A program made the translations under genes and the position numbers. From Prostheceraeus crozeri (Eukaryota > Platyhelminthes > Polycladida > Euryleptidae), in NCBI GenBank assembly GCA_907163375.1, contig CAJQUW010016158.1, positions 1 to 64,000 of the forward strand: DNA of 64,000 nucleotides, read 5' to 3'. Below are positions 31,446-42,100 of the stretch, piece after piece. Below the pieces are notes generated by a model. It was given only the letters and a program-made list of their open reading frames with translations, had not been told where the DNA came from and did not search any database. Each line of letters opens with the position of its first letter. Position 1 is the first letter of the stretch.

Positions 31446-32333
31446 TTAAGATTTACGTTTGTGAATGGACAACAACTTCGAGATAACTTTATTAATTGAC
31501 TGTTGCACTTTATCTATTGCGTCAAGCAGCGTGTGATGTACTTTAATTTCTTTTCTATTAACTTGCATTTTCTCCTGATTCATCTTCAACGCCGTTTTAA
31601 GTGCATTTAACTTAATTTTAAGAACATCTAATTGTCTTTTAACAGCATCTAACTGTTCTTTATTTTCTTTAGAGTTTTCTTGTAAATTTTTCTTTAATTC
31701 ATTTTCTAAATTGATTTTAAGAGTTTTCATTTTATCAACTTTTTGATTAAGTGAGTTTACTTCATTTATTATTCTATTCATCTTTTTCATTTGTTGAGTA
31801 ATTTTAGAACTTAATTCATCAACACTTTTTTGGAATGTAGTTTGTAACTGCTTTAAATTTTTTTTAATTCTTTCAGGTAGTTTTTCTATTTCATCTTCTA
31901 ATTGTTTTTTCAATAGTTGTATCTGATGTTTATTTTTAATGACTGCAGATTTTAACTTTATAGAAAGTAATATTAAAATTTTTGATTGTTCTGAAATCTT
32001 TTTAAAAAGTTTTGCTATATCTGCTTCTAGCTCTCTATCCTTTTTATCAAGTTTTAATAATTTTTCGTTTAATGATTTGTCATTAAGTTTTAGCAACTTT
32101 AATTCATTCATCAGTGGAACCAAAACATCGTTTATATATTTTTCCTTTAAATCATTGATTTGTGTATCAACATATTGTTTATTTGTTAACTCTGTATTTT
32201 GTTGCGGAAGAATAGAAAGATGCAATGGACCAGATAAAACGTCTCCAGTTTTCATGATATAATTTTCTATTTCTATTTCTAATTCACGATTATTCGGGAT
32301 ATATGCACCTCCACCAACATTTGGTAACATCAT
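31446..32333 (-). CDS. Coiled-coil fibre protein with phage tail-fibre-like motif
   Basis: 295 residues, intact. At about residues 27-61 the frame reads MKTGDVLSGPLHL and ELTNKQYVDTQI, the repeat found in tail fibres of tailed phages ('M-T-G-M-S-G-L-L ... DA-NKxYVD'). The remaining 220 residues are almost continuous heptad coiled coil (Leu, Lys, Glu, Asn), ending in a basic tail. A trimeric fibre that binds the cell surface is the natural inference. The stop codon abuts a double hairpin at 31414-31446. Confidence 0.6.
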   Translation of the reverse strand: MMLPNVGGGAYIPNNRELEIEIENYIMKTGDVLSGPLHLSILPQQNTELTNKQYVDTQINDLKEKYINDVLVPLMNELKLLKLNDKSLNEKLLKLDKKDRELEADIAKLFKKISEQSKILILLSIKLKSAVIKNKHQIQLLKKQLEDEIEKLPERIKKNLKQLQTTFQKSVDELSSKITQQMKKMNRIINEVNSLNQKVDKMKTLKINLENELKKNLQENSKENKEQLDAVKRQLDVLKIKLNALKTALKMNQEKMQVNRKEIKVHHTLLDAIDKVQQSINKVISKLLSIHKRKS

Positions 32334-32408
32334 TTTTTAACAATAAAAAAATAAAATTTTTTCTAATAAAAATAAAAAAATAAAATTTTTTCTAATAAAA
32401 ATAAAAAA

Positions 32409-33704
32409 ATGGAAAAACCAAATTTAAAAAAATTATATTCGACCGCATCATCCTGTTCTTCTTATTCGACGAGATCAACGGGATTTGAAAATAAATGTTT
32501 TGATAATAATAATAATAATCCATGTATAGATGTTAATATTTTATTTCAATTACAAGCCGAAATATTTAGAGAACAGACTAAAGGTTTACCTTCTATAGAA
32601 GCTAATTATTGTATTTTTCCAGGTGATCCATTTATTAAATTTATGGAGATTGTAAGTAAATATAATGATGTAGCTTATGTTGAATTAAATAAAGAAAATA
32701 TGGTTATAATAGGTCATAATAATGTATATGGGTTTATCAGAGCAGTTTTGCCGATTAGTAATACTGATTGGATAGAAACTAAAATTATTAATTATATCAA
32801 TATTAAAGAATTAGTTAAAAAATTAAAATCTTTCTCGAAAGAAAAAATTAGATTATTTGTTGACGATCAAAATCAATATAACATTCACATAGAGAGTAAA
32901 AAACATAATGAAGAATTATTATGTCAAGTTTATTATAGAGATACAATTTATAAACAAGAAACATTAGAAATGCCGCAAAGATATGATGATGATACGTATA
33001 TAGGATTATATTCCAACTTAAATATTAATTTATTAAAATCTTATATAAATGGTTTAGCTCAACAAGAGAAAATTTATATGTGGACTACACCTTATACTAT
33101 TAACAATGTCCATAATCATAATCATAATAAACGAACTGAAGGTTCTAGGGCTTTGCCCGATCTTAAAGAATCTTATGATAATAATGATGATTCTGTAACA
33201 TCTGAAAAAGGTGTAAATGGTAAAAAAGATTATAAAAATATTAGTAATTATAAAAATTTATCTAAATTTCATTTTCTTACAATTGAAAATAATAATGATG
33301 GCATAGTTGAAGATACTGTTAGACAACTATGTGTCGGGTCTACAAAATTTAAATTAGGATTTACATCTAATCAATTTAAAATTTTATCATCTTTAATAAA
33401 AACTAAAAGTGATTCAGATTATGGTGGTGTTATTAAATTTTCCAAAAGAGATCAAAGACCAATATTTTTCTCTATTATATTATTATCAGATAAAAGATGT
33501 AATTTAGAATTAGATATTCCAATAAGAGAATGGTATCCTATCATGGAAGGGCATCCTATACCAAAAAGTGTAATTTATGATGATGAAGAAACAATTTATG
33601 ATGATGAAGAATCAATTGATGATGATGATGATGATGAAGAATCAATAGTTAGTGAAAATAAATTTAAATTATCTTTTGATAAAACATTATATGATGAAAC
33701 TTAA
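32409..33704 (+). CDS. Hypothetical protein, possible sliding-clamp (PCNA-like) fold
   Basis: 431 residues from the first ATG after a repeated A-rich leader. Two similar-looking halves (about 45-215 and 270-375) alternate short strands and helices. IKFMEIVSKYNDVAYVEL followed by MVIIGHNNVYGFI in the first, and KFKLGFTSNQFKILSSL in the second, recall the start and C-terminal domain of PCNA. An Asn/His-rich linker holding a hairpin-encoded TEGSRALPD lies between, and the C-terminus is a strongly acidic tail. It lies head to head with the fibre gene and directly before the polymerase. The clamp idea is inference; no signature motif proves it. Confidence 0.4.
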   Translation: MEKPNLKKLYSTASSCSSYSTRSTGFENKCFDNNNNNPCIDVNILFQLQAEIFREQTKGLPSIEANYCIFPGDPFIKFMEIVSKYNDVAYVELNKENMVIIGHNNVYGFIRAVLPISNTDWIETKIINYINIKELVKKLKSFSKEKIRLFVDDQNQYNIHIESKKHNEELLCQVYYRDTIYKQETLEMPQRYDDDTYIGLYSNLNINLLKSYINGLAQQEKIYMWTTPYTINNVHNHNHNKRTEGSRALPDLKESYDNNDDSVTSEKGVNGKKDYKNISNYKNLSKFHFLTIENNNDGIVEDTVRQLCVGSTKFKLGFTSNQFKILSSLIKTKSDSDYGGVIKFSKRDQRPIFFSIILLSDKRCNLELDIPIREWYPIMEGHPIPKSVIYDDEETIYDDEESIDDDDDDEESIVSENKFKLSFDKTLYDET

Positions 33705-33874
33705 TATGATAAAACTTAATATGATAAAACTTAATGTGATAAAGAAAAAAATAACTAAAGAACGTGAAATATATAATAATATAAAATAACACTCAAGTCC
33801 TTGATATTAGAATGTTTATATCTACAATTAAAACACAAATTTTTTCTTAAATTTTCTCTAAAAAAATAAAAAAA

Positions 33875-36800
33875 ATGGAAAATACCAAGTTTTATTGTGT
33901 CTTATGTAAAAAAAAGTTGCAAACAAAAAGAAGTTATCAATCTCATTTAAATAGTAAATTGCATTTACAAAATGTAGAACGAGTTGATGAAGGAAATATA
34001 TTAAAATTAAATAGTTATAAAAACTATCTAGAAACATTGCCTACTGATATAAAAGTTAAAAAAATGTTTGATGATTATTCACATTCGGAATATAAAAAAG
34101 TTTTTAATAGTGAAGATGAGACCCTACAAACCGAAGGTTCTAGGGCTTCGCCCGTACCAGATGGAAGATATTTATTTAGAGATACTGATGAATTTAACGA
34201 AATAGATGAATTTGATGAAGCCGTAACAAATATAAAATATTTATTTAATCAGTCTGTACACGGGACATCAAAGATGTCTTCCAGGGCTTCGCCCGTTGAA
34301 CATAATGAAACCGATGAAACTTTTTATAATGTATTAACAAACTTTTTCAAAATATTTAAGAAATCTTTCAAATGTTATATGAATGTAGAAGTACTTTATA
34401 CAAAAAATGGACCTGATGGAATTCCTGAAGAAATAATACAAGGACATTGTACAAATTCACAAGAAATTCATAATGTAAATGATACACAACCCATATTTGA
34501 ATCGATGATACTTAAATTAGAAAATTGTATAATTGAAGCCCAGTTACGTGAATCTGGTTGGAGATTTGTTAAAATACTATCTAAGAAAATAGTAATTGAT
34601 AAATATAAAAATAATACTGGTGGTAGTTATGTTCCTTTACCTTTCAGTTCACCACAAATAATCAACATAAAAAATGAAGATGATTATTGTTTTCTGTGGA
34701 GTATTATAGCACATTTACATCCTGCAGAATATCATAAAGAAAGACTAAGTCATTATAATAAAGAAGAATACATAAATGAATTTGATCTTTCTGATGGCTT
34801 AGATGAATTTCCATATGATTATAATAGGTTAAAAAAGTTTCATAAAAAGAATAAAAATTTAATAGAAGTAAATGTTTTTGAATTAAATGTGAATTATGTT
34901 TCTATTGGTAAAATTACTCCACTTTACTCAGATTAAAAAAAATTTTATTTGAATAATAAAAATTTATGTCAATCAGAAATAGTATATAATGATAGGGGAA
35001 ATTACATGCATCATAATATTTTTTACCAAGGAAATATAATATGTACTGAAAAATTTGAAATTATAAAAACATTATCACCAATAATGATTAGTCATAATAA
35101 TTATAAAGGACGTAATTATAATTATGATTATGATTCCGATTATTTATCTTTATGTTTAGAATATCAACAAAAATTAGAAAATTTAAATGAAAGTTTACAA
35201 AAATGTAAAACAGATTATCAACAACAAACAAAAATATTAGTACAAGAATATGGCCATAAATATGAAAATAAGATAGAAACGATTCAAAAATTAAATGAAG
35301 ACAATAAAGAATTAAATAATGAAGAAAATGAAACCAATCAAAAAATAAATGAATCTTTAAAAAAATGTCTACAACAATATAAAGAACAATATGATAAAGA
35401 ATATATTTATCAGCTACAAATATTAAATCAAAATTTTCATCGAAATACATTTAATCTTGCAAAAGAAATTGATGAAACACATGTAATATATCAAGATAAA
35501 TTTGAAAAACTAGAACAGTCAAAACAACCAGCACAAGCGAATATATTATATTATCAGGGTCATTTTATATTGTGTAAAGATATTTCTATATTTAGAAAAA
35601 AATTTCAGATAATACAAATTTTCCTTGTATTCAATGTATGACAAGTTTTAGAACTAAAGAAGAAATGAATAGACATTTGGAGAATTGCCAACAAAAGGAA
35701 GCAGTCAGAAACACATTTCCAAAAGATGATTATTTAGAATATAATAAATGGTATTTTAAAAATAAAGTACCCTTTACTATTTATTGTGATTTTGAAGCTT
35801 ATAATGTTAATATGACACAAAATCGAACGGAAAGTTCCAGGGCTTCACCCGATTCTAAAAATGATAATTCTGAAAATGGTACGGGCCAAGCCCTAGAACC
35901 TTCGGTTTGTAATTCTGGAAAAAGTGTAGCTGAACAAAGTAAAGAAAAATATTTATTTGAACAAAAACCATTATGTTGGGGAATGTACATTCATTCAAAT
36001 TATCCTGAATTATTTAAATCAGAATATTATCAATACTATGGTGAAGATAGTTCAGAAATGTTTACAAAGAAAGTAGAAGAATTACAAGGTCGCTTTTCAC
36101 AATTGCTTGAAACAAATATACCGATGATGCCATTAACAGAAAAAGAAAAATTAAATTTTAATGATGAAATAAAATGTTTTTACTGTGGAAAAGAATTTAC
36201 AAATAATTATAAAACTGGCAGAGGTAGATATCTTGATAAACTAAAAGATCATGATCATCTAAATGGATTATATAGAGGTGCAGCACATAATTCTTGTAAT
36301 CTTAATGCTAATAAATTTAAATATAACTTTGTTCCTCTATATTTCTATAATGGTTCTAAATATGATTTCCATCTAGTAATGAAAGATTTATTTTCATCTG
36401 AAAAATTACAACAACAACAAATAAATGTACTATGTAAAACAGAAGAAGAATATTTTTCAATGCAATTAGGTTGCATTAGAATTTTAGATGCATTTAGATT
36501 TTTTACTCCTTATTCATTAGATGTTATGGGAAAAACTTTGAAATCTGAACAATGTAAAATATTAAATAAATATAATTAAAAACCTTTAAAAGGAATATTT
36601 CCGTATGAGTATATAGCCTGCGGCTCACAGTCGAAGACTGATATAACTGGAGATAAAACCTGTGGTTCACAGTCGAAGACTGATTTTAATTCTGTGAATA
36701 AAATTATGGAAGAAAAACAACTTCCTCCAATAAATAAATCTAAATCAACATTAAAACAATCAAAATTATCTGACGAAGACTATGCAGAAGCTGAAAAAAA

Positions 36801-38457
36801 TTGGAGAGAGTTAAATTGTAAAACAATGTATGATTATACAATGAAATATCTACAGATAGATGTATTAATACTAGCTGATCTTTTTGAAAACTTTCGTGAT
36901 ATGTGTTTAGAATATTACGGAATAGATCCATGTTATTGTTATTCTACACCAGGTTTAACATGGTTAGCAGGATTAAAACATACAAATGTTAAACTTAAAC
37001 ATTATAAAGAAAATACATATGATAAATTATTATTTTTTGAATCTGGAATTAGAGGTGGAGTTTCATCAGTTTTAGGTAATAGATATGTTAAATGTTATAA
37101 TAAGAAAGTAAATCCTGATGATTATGGAATAATGAAACCTTTATCTCCAGAAGAAAAAGAAAAAATATTAGAAATTTTTCGAACGAAACGAGAAGGAGTA
37201 GAACGTGAAAATGCAATTGATGAATTCATGAGAGAAAACTATTTGTTATATTATGATTTTAATAGCTTATATTCTTCTTGCATGATACAAGAATTACCAA
37301 CAGGTGAAATGTCATGGTGTAATATTCTAGATTATCAAAAAACATATGATGGAAATTATAATCATGGTTATATATATGAAGTTGATTTAGTATACCCTGA
37401 TGAAATAAAAGATAAAACAAAATATTTTCCTTTCTGTCCCGAAAACAAAATTCCTAATATAGAAGATTTTTCAGATTATCAAAAATCTTTAATTCCTAAG
37501 AAATACAGACCAACAAAAAAACTTATGTTAACACAAAGCAATAAAGGAAAGTATGTTGTTGAAGGAAGAATGCTAGATTGGTATTTAGATCATGGAATGA
37601 TTCTCACCAAAATACATCGAAAACTATTTTATCAAAAATCTAGGTGGTTAAAAAATTATATAGAGTTCAATATTGAAAAACGTAAAATAGCTAAAAGAAA
37701 TAAAGATGATTTTGGAAACGTGTTCTTCAAATTAATGAATAATGCATTTTATGGTAAGACTTTAGAAAATGTGCGTAATAGACAAAATATTGAAATAGTT
37801 TATGATAAAGATAGGTTTCAAAATTTAACAAGGAAACCTACATATAAAAGAACTACTAGATTTAGTGATGAACTATGTGCTGTACATTTACGTCGAATTA
37901 GCGTAAAACATGATAAGTTTAATTTTATTGGTTGCACTATATCAGAATTAGCTAAACTATTTATGTATAGATTTATATATGATTATTTAGCACCTGCTTA
38001 TGGCAAAAACTATAAATTACACTTTACAGATACCGATTCTGTTTTCTTAGAATTAACAATACCGTATAATTCTACACTTGATGAAGAAATAGATAAAATA
38101 AAAGATATCATTCATCCTTCTGATTTATGTAAAGTAAAAGATGAATTAGAAGGAAATGAAGATTTCATAACAGAAGCTATATTTTTAAAATCTAAATGTT
38201 ACTGTTATGATACAACTAATAATATTAAAACACATAAAACATTAAAAGGAATTTGAAAGGCATCAGTGGCTAATCAAATAACATTTCAAGATTATAAAAA
38301 TGTATTATTTAATAATGAAATAAAAACAGCATGTAATTATAGACTTAATTCAAAGAAACATAAAATGTATTTAAAAGAAGAACATAAATTAGCATTAGAT
38401 CCATTTGATGATAAAAGAAAAATTTTACCTGATGGAATAACTACTGAACATTTTTAA
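33875..38457 (+). pseudogene. POLB: Protein-primed DNA polymerase B, with coiled-coil insert
   Basis: ATG at 33875. Frame 1 (to 34936) has a C2H2 finger (CVLCKKKL..HLNSKLH) and the Polinton N-terminal domain (NEDDYCFLWSIIAHLHP). Frame 2 (34949-35641) holds a coiled coil of about 100 residues. Frame 3 (35638-36579) has another finger (CMTSF at the junction), Exo I YCDFEAYN and the DHDHLNGLYRG element. Frame 4 (36694-38256) has Exo III YLQIDVLILADLFE, motif A YYDFNSLYSS, motif B NNAFYGKTLEN and motif C FTDTDSVFLE. A last piece runs to 38457. Five hairpin elements are inserted in the reading frame. The four breaks mostly lie at A/T runs. Confidence 0.9.
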
Positions 38458-38537
38458 TTTTCTAATTTCTAAGATAGACAAATTTGATATATACATAAAA
38501 TAAAAAAATATTATAACACTATATTTGTATATTTTTA

Positions 38538-39305
38538 TCACTCCGCGAAAATATTTTCTATAACTCTTTCATGAATTTTTTTATCAATAGTAATTGTAAT
38601 GAAGCCATAATCTTTTGACCAAGCATTGTTACACGATTGTTTAAATTCATCTTTATTTCTTACGCATAAATCTCTTAACAAATCACTTAAGTTTCTTGCA
38701 TTTATTTCAAATAGTATAAATATATTTGCATTCTTTCTAATAACACTTCCGTCTAATGAATACATACTTTGTGTTAAATAAAAAACACTACAGTTATTAT
38801 GTCTACCTCTTGTGAAACAATTTCTCTGAACTGACTGATTTCTATCATTAACGCAATCATCAAAAATTACACAATGTTTCATTGTTTTATCTAGTTTACT
38901 AGGATCTTGCATATTACCACTATCATCTATTAATTGTATTTTTATATGCTTATTTTTATTAGATTCTACTAACTGATTATTTTTTGCTGCTTCTTCACAC
39001 CACGAACTTATTTCTTCTTCATCTTCAGATTTTTCATATTCTTTGAATAATGAAGAAATTGCTGTTTTTTAAAGATTATTTTCAAATCCATATTTTAAAA
39101 ATTGATAGACGGGTTGTTCTGCCGTTGTTGTATAAATTATAAGATTGTTATAATCCAAAAAATTTGGAGTCGTTAAAATTTTAAATAATAGATATGTTTT
39201 TCCACATCCTGATCTTCCACAAATAACTGACAAAACTTTATTAGATAAATTTGGATGATGATTAAATTTAAGTTTTTTTTTATTTAATGGAGGTAGTTCA
39301 CTCAT
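38538..39305 (-). pseudogene. Packaging ATPase (A32-like), frameshifted
   Basis: ATG at 39305. Walker A GRSGCGKTYLL at about residues 29-39 in the first frame (to 39069). Walker B HCVIFDDCV and the sensor strand FYLTQS are in the second (38912-38538). The first frame ends at a run of six A on the coding strand near 39069, so one indel explains the break. Convergent with the polymerase, with an 80-bp AT-rich gap. Confidence 0.85.
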
Positions 39306-39387
39306 TTTTTAATAAAAAAATTTATTTTTATTTTTTTTATTTTTTGTTTCTAAAGAAGAAGAAAATTAAACTTCTCTAGCTTCGCGT

Positions 39388-39450
39388 GGGAGTTTATACC
39401 TCTCGAACGGGAGTTTATACCTCCCGAACGGGAGTTTATACCTCCCGAAC
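39388..39450. repeat. 21-bp tandem hairpin repeat (three units)
   Basis: Units of GGGAGTTTATACCTCYCGAAC, each able to fold GGGAG onto CTCCC. The rightmost unit overlaps the penton gene end: it supplies the last residues and the TAA stop. Confidence 0.85.
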
Positions 39451-40224
39451 CAAAAGATCTATCATAATCTCTTCACCTCCAAAATTTATTTCTTGTCCTT
39501 TCTCATCAGTGATTCTAATGTTAATGTTGTTAATAGTTTTTCTTGTAATAGGAAAATATATTAATGTTTGTGGAAATACATTTAATCTATAACCAATGGG
39601 TACAGTAAAAGCTGGAAAACTGAATATTAAATTTGATAATTTACCATTTATATATCCTCCTTCAATAATGTCACAATGCACAACAATTGAATTTATTTCA
39701 GTTATTTTTGGAATCTTCTCACCTAAATGATAACCTTGACTATAGGTTTGTTTATTAAATCCTAATAGCTTTGACAATGATCTATCATGATTAAAATCAA
39801 CTTGATGATTTTCGTCTAAAGTAAGAGAAAATTTATTAACTGCCGGTTCAACTGCAAAATGTAATTGTTTCTTATCTTTAAATGATATACCTAAATGTCT
39901 CTTAATTTCATTTGATATTGATTCAACTTCGTAAGAACCAGGAAGAAAAGTTAGTATTTTCCATGTTTTGCCTTTATCAGTAGAATATCTAAATTGATCA
40001 TTCACATCTTTGATAACGTTTTGAATAGTGTTAAATGTAGAGAAACTAGTCAATGCAATTTGATAATTTTTATTTTGTTCCAAATGTAGAATGGGTTCTA
40101 AATTACAAGTGTGTGATGAAGTAGTTGTTATAATTTTTAACGTCGTACTAAATTTTGATGAACCCAAAATCTCTGTTAAATTTTCTAAATGATTATTAAT
40201 TTTGTCTAAATCTGCTGAACACAT
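39436..40224 (-). CDS. Penton-like minor capsid protein
   Basis: 262 residues, intact, ATG at 40224 behind an A-rich leader. It keeps the family order: LSKLLGFNKQTY, SIVVHCDIIEGGY, PITRKTINNINIRITDEKG and a hydrophobic C-terminal strand. Single jelly roll expected at capsid vertices. The C-terminal residues and stop come from a repeat unit. Same role as 4113-5689 in Polinton 1 but clearly divergent, showing separate lineages. Confidence 0.8.
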   Translation of the reverse strand: MCSADLDKINNHLENLTEILGSSKFSTTLKIITTTSSHTCNLEPILHLEQNKNYQIALTSFSTFNTIQNVIKDVNDQFRYSTDKGKTWKILTFLPGSYEVESISNEIKRHLGISFKDKKQLHFAVEPAVNKFSLTLDENHQVDFNHDRSLSKLLGFNKQTYSQGYHLGEKIPKITEINSIVVHCDIIEGGYINGKLSNLIFSFPAFTVPIGYRLNVFPQTLIYFPITRKTINNINIRITDEKGQEINFGGEEIMIDLLVREV

Positions 40225-40302
40225 TTTTTAGTTAAAATTTTAAATAAATATTTTTTATAAAAAAATTAAAAACAACAACATATTTCAGCTACGGGCGAAG
40301 CC

Positions 40303-41128
40303 CTAGAACATTCGGTTCGTTATACTTTTATAATCCTCTTCATTTAGAATCTTCTTTTCTAACAGTCTTTTCAATATAGCATGAATTTCATTGAAACTAT
40401 AATTATGTCCTTCTTTTATTGCAGATATTAAAATATTTAATCTATTTAGTAATTCTTGTGGATCATCTGGTAAAAATACAATTGTTTCAGTTTTCTGTTT
40501 TTCAGATAAACCTTTTCCTACTTTAACCCCCGTTGATAATAAATTTTCTAATTGTTTATAACGTCTTAGAGATTTTACTGCACCAACTCTATCTAACATA
40601 GCTTTATATTTTATGAGATCTTCTACAGCATAATTATTTAAATCTGCTCCTCTTAAAAGATTAACAAAATTTCTATCTAAATTAAAAGGAGATTTATCTG
40701 GTGAAAAAATTATACCTCGAAAAGGTTGTGGAAATATTTCTTTTTGACCGAGATAAAATCTAGGTATTATTTTTCCATCTATAAATGAAATAGAATGTTC
40801 AAATTGCATAGATTTTGGTAATTTCTTATTAATGTTTGATTCTAGTAATCCATAGTCATCTAATATAGTTTTGTGCTCTGGATCTGTTATATCAATTTGT
40901 TTATCATTATTTGTACTTTCTTTTTCAAGAGTTTTAAATGGTTTCATAGTTTTCTCAAAATCAGTTTTTACTTGCTCGGTTTGCTGCATTTTTTCAAACA
41001 TATCAGATTGAATACCAGCTTTTATCATTCTATGTTGAAGATGATTTTCTTTCATAATATTTCTTTGTTTTATTAACTCTTCTAATTGTTTTATTCTTTT
41101 AAAATTATCAGCTCTAATTTTATCCATT
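40303..41128 (-). CDS. Conserved Polinton helical protein
   Basis: The ATG at 41128 (MDKIRADNFKRI) is preferred to the longer frame starting 41193, because it follows the TTTTAAAAATG leader used by its neighbours. About 274 residues: long N-terminal helix, then FRGIIFSPDKSPFNL, then a C-terminal part (RLNILISAIKEGHNY..NEIHAILKRLLEKKIL) that is common in Polintons. Function unknown. Its TAG stop lies inside a double hairpin (40293-40318). Confidence 0.6.
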
Positions 41129-41248
41129 TTTAAAATATAATATTTGAATTTTGTGGTAACATTGGAATACAGCAAAAACATTTTACTGAACAAATTATTT
41201 TTTTATTGCTTTGTTGTTTGACATCTTTTCGTTTAAAGTTTTCTCGTT

Positions 41249-41986
41249 TTAAGTTTTGTTTAATAAAGTTTTGTTTAATAAAGTTTTGCTTAAATTTTCG
41301 CTTAAAGTTTTTAGCTCTTCTAAAAAAATTTTGTCATTTTCTTCATTAGAAATTTTACCATCACTAGAAATTTTGCCATCCTGTCTATTCTTATCATCAA
41401 CTTTTTCGGACTGTAATTGAAAGGTTTGATTTACTTCATTAGCTATTTGATCAAATTTTTCAATCTCATCTAACGTAATAACATTATCATCACATACTCT
41501 TTGAAAGTAGTAATGTAGTTTATCATAGACTTCTTTAATATGTAAATGCTTAGTTTTTAATGATTTTCGTTTCTTAGTTATTAAAGATTTATCTAACATT
41601 GTAACAAGTGAAGTTGCAAAAACACCCGTACCTGTTAAAGCTGTAGCAACTACTGGAATTACTAAAACACCTGAAGATATAACAATTGTTAAAGCAAACT
41701 TAAATGAACTTAAACTTATTGTTAAGAATATGCCAATTCCTTGTGTTACATTCTTAACTTTACTCCATCTCTTTCTTAATTTTTTATAATGCTCTAATCT
41801 TAATAATAATTGAGATTCCTTATCTTTCATATACCTTACTCTATCTTTGTGTTTTTCTTTGTTCATTTTTTCAATGTTAATCTTTTCAATGTCCATTAAA
41901 GTAGAACTACGTTCATATGATAACGAAGGATATATTCTTGCGGTTTCTTCCATTTCTGAAGTTCCTTCCACTTTTGTTTCTTCCAT
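41249..41986 (-). CDS. Polinton membrane protein
   Basis: ATG at 41986 (MEETKVEG) with A-rich leader. Basic helix, then RKRWSKVKNVTQGIGIFL followed by two hydrophobic segments (about residues 90-145), then a charged helical C-terminus. This RWSKVKNVTQGIG-plus-two-membrane-segment protein is found at this end in many Polintons of insects and cnidarians. Function unknown. It is the last gene before the right terminal repeat. Confidence 0.6.
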   Translation of the reverse strand: MEETKVEGTSEMEETARIYPSLSYERSSTLMDIEKINIEKMNKEKHKDRVRYMKDKESQLLLRLEHYKKLRKRWSKVKNVTQGIGIFLTISLSSFKFALTIVISSGVLVIPVVATALTGTGVFATSLVTMLDKSLITKKRKSLKTKHLHIKEVYDKLHYYFQRVCDDNVITLDEIEKFDQIANEVNQTFQLQSEKVDDKNRQDGKISSDGKISNEENDKIFLEELKTLSENLSKTLLNKTLLNKT

Positions 41987-42100
41987 TTTTAAAGAAATAT
42001 TATTAGTCACATGATATATTTTAAAAACCTGAAAGATGGATAAAATTCATGAATTTGAAATTCTCAACTTTTATGATTTTTGGTGTCCGGTTTTACATGA

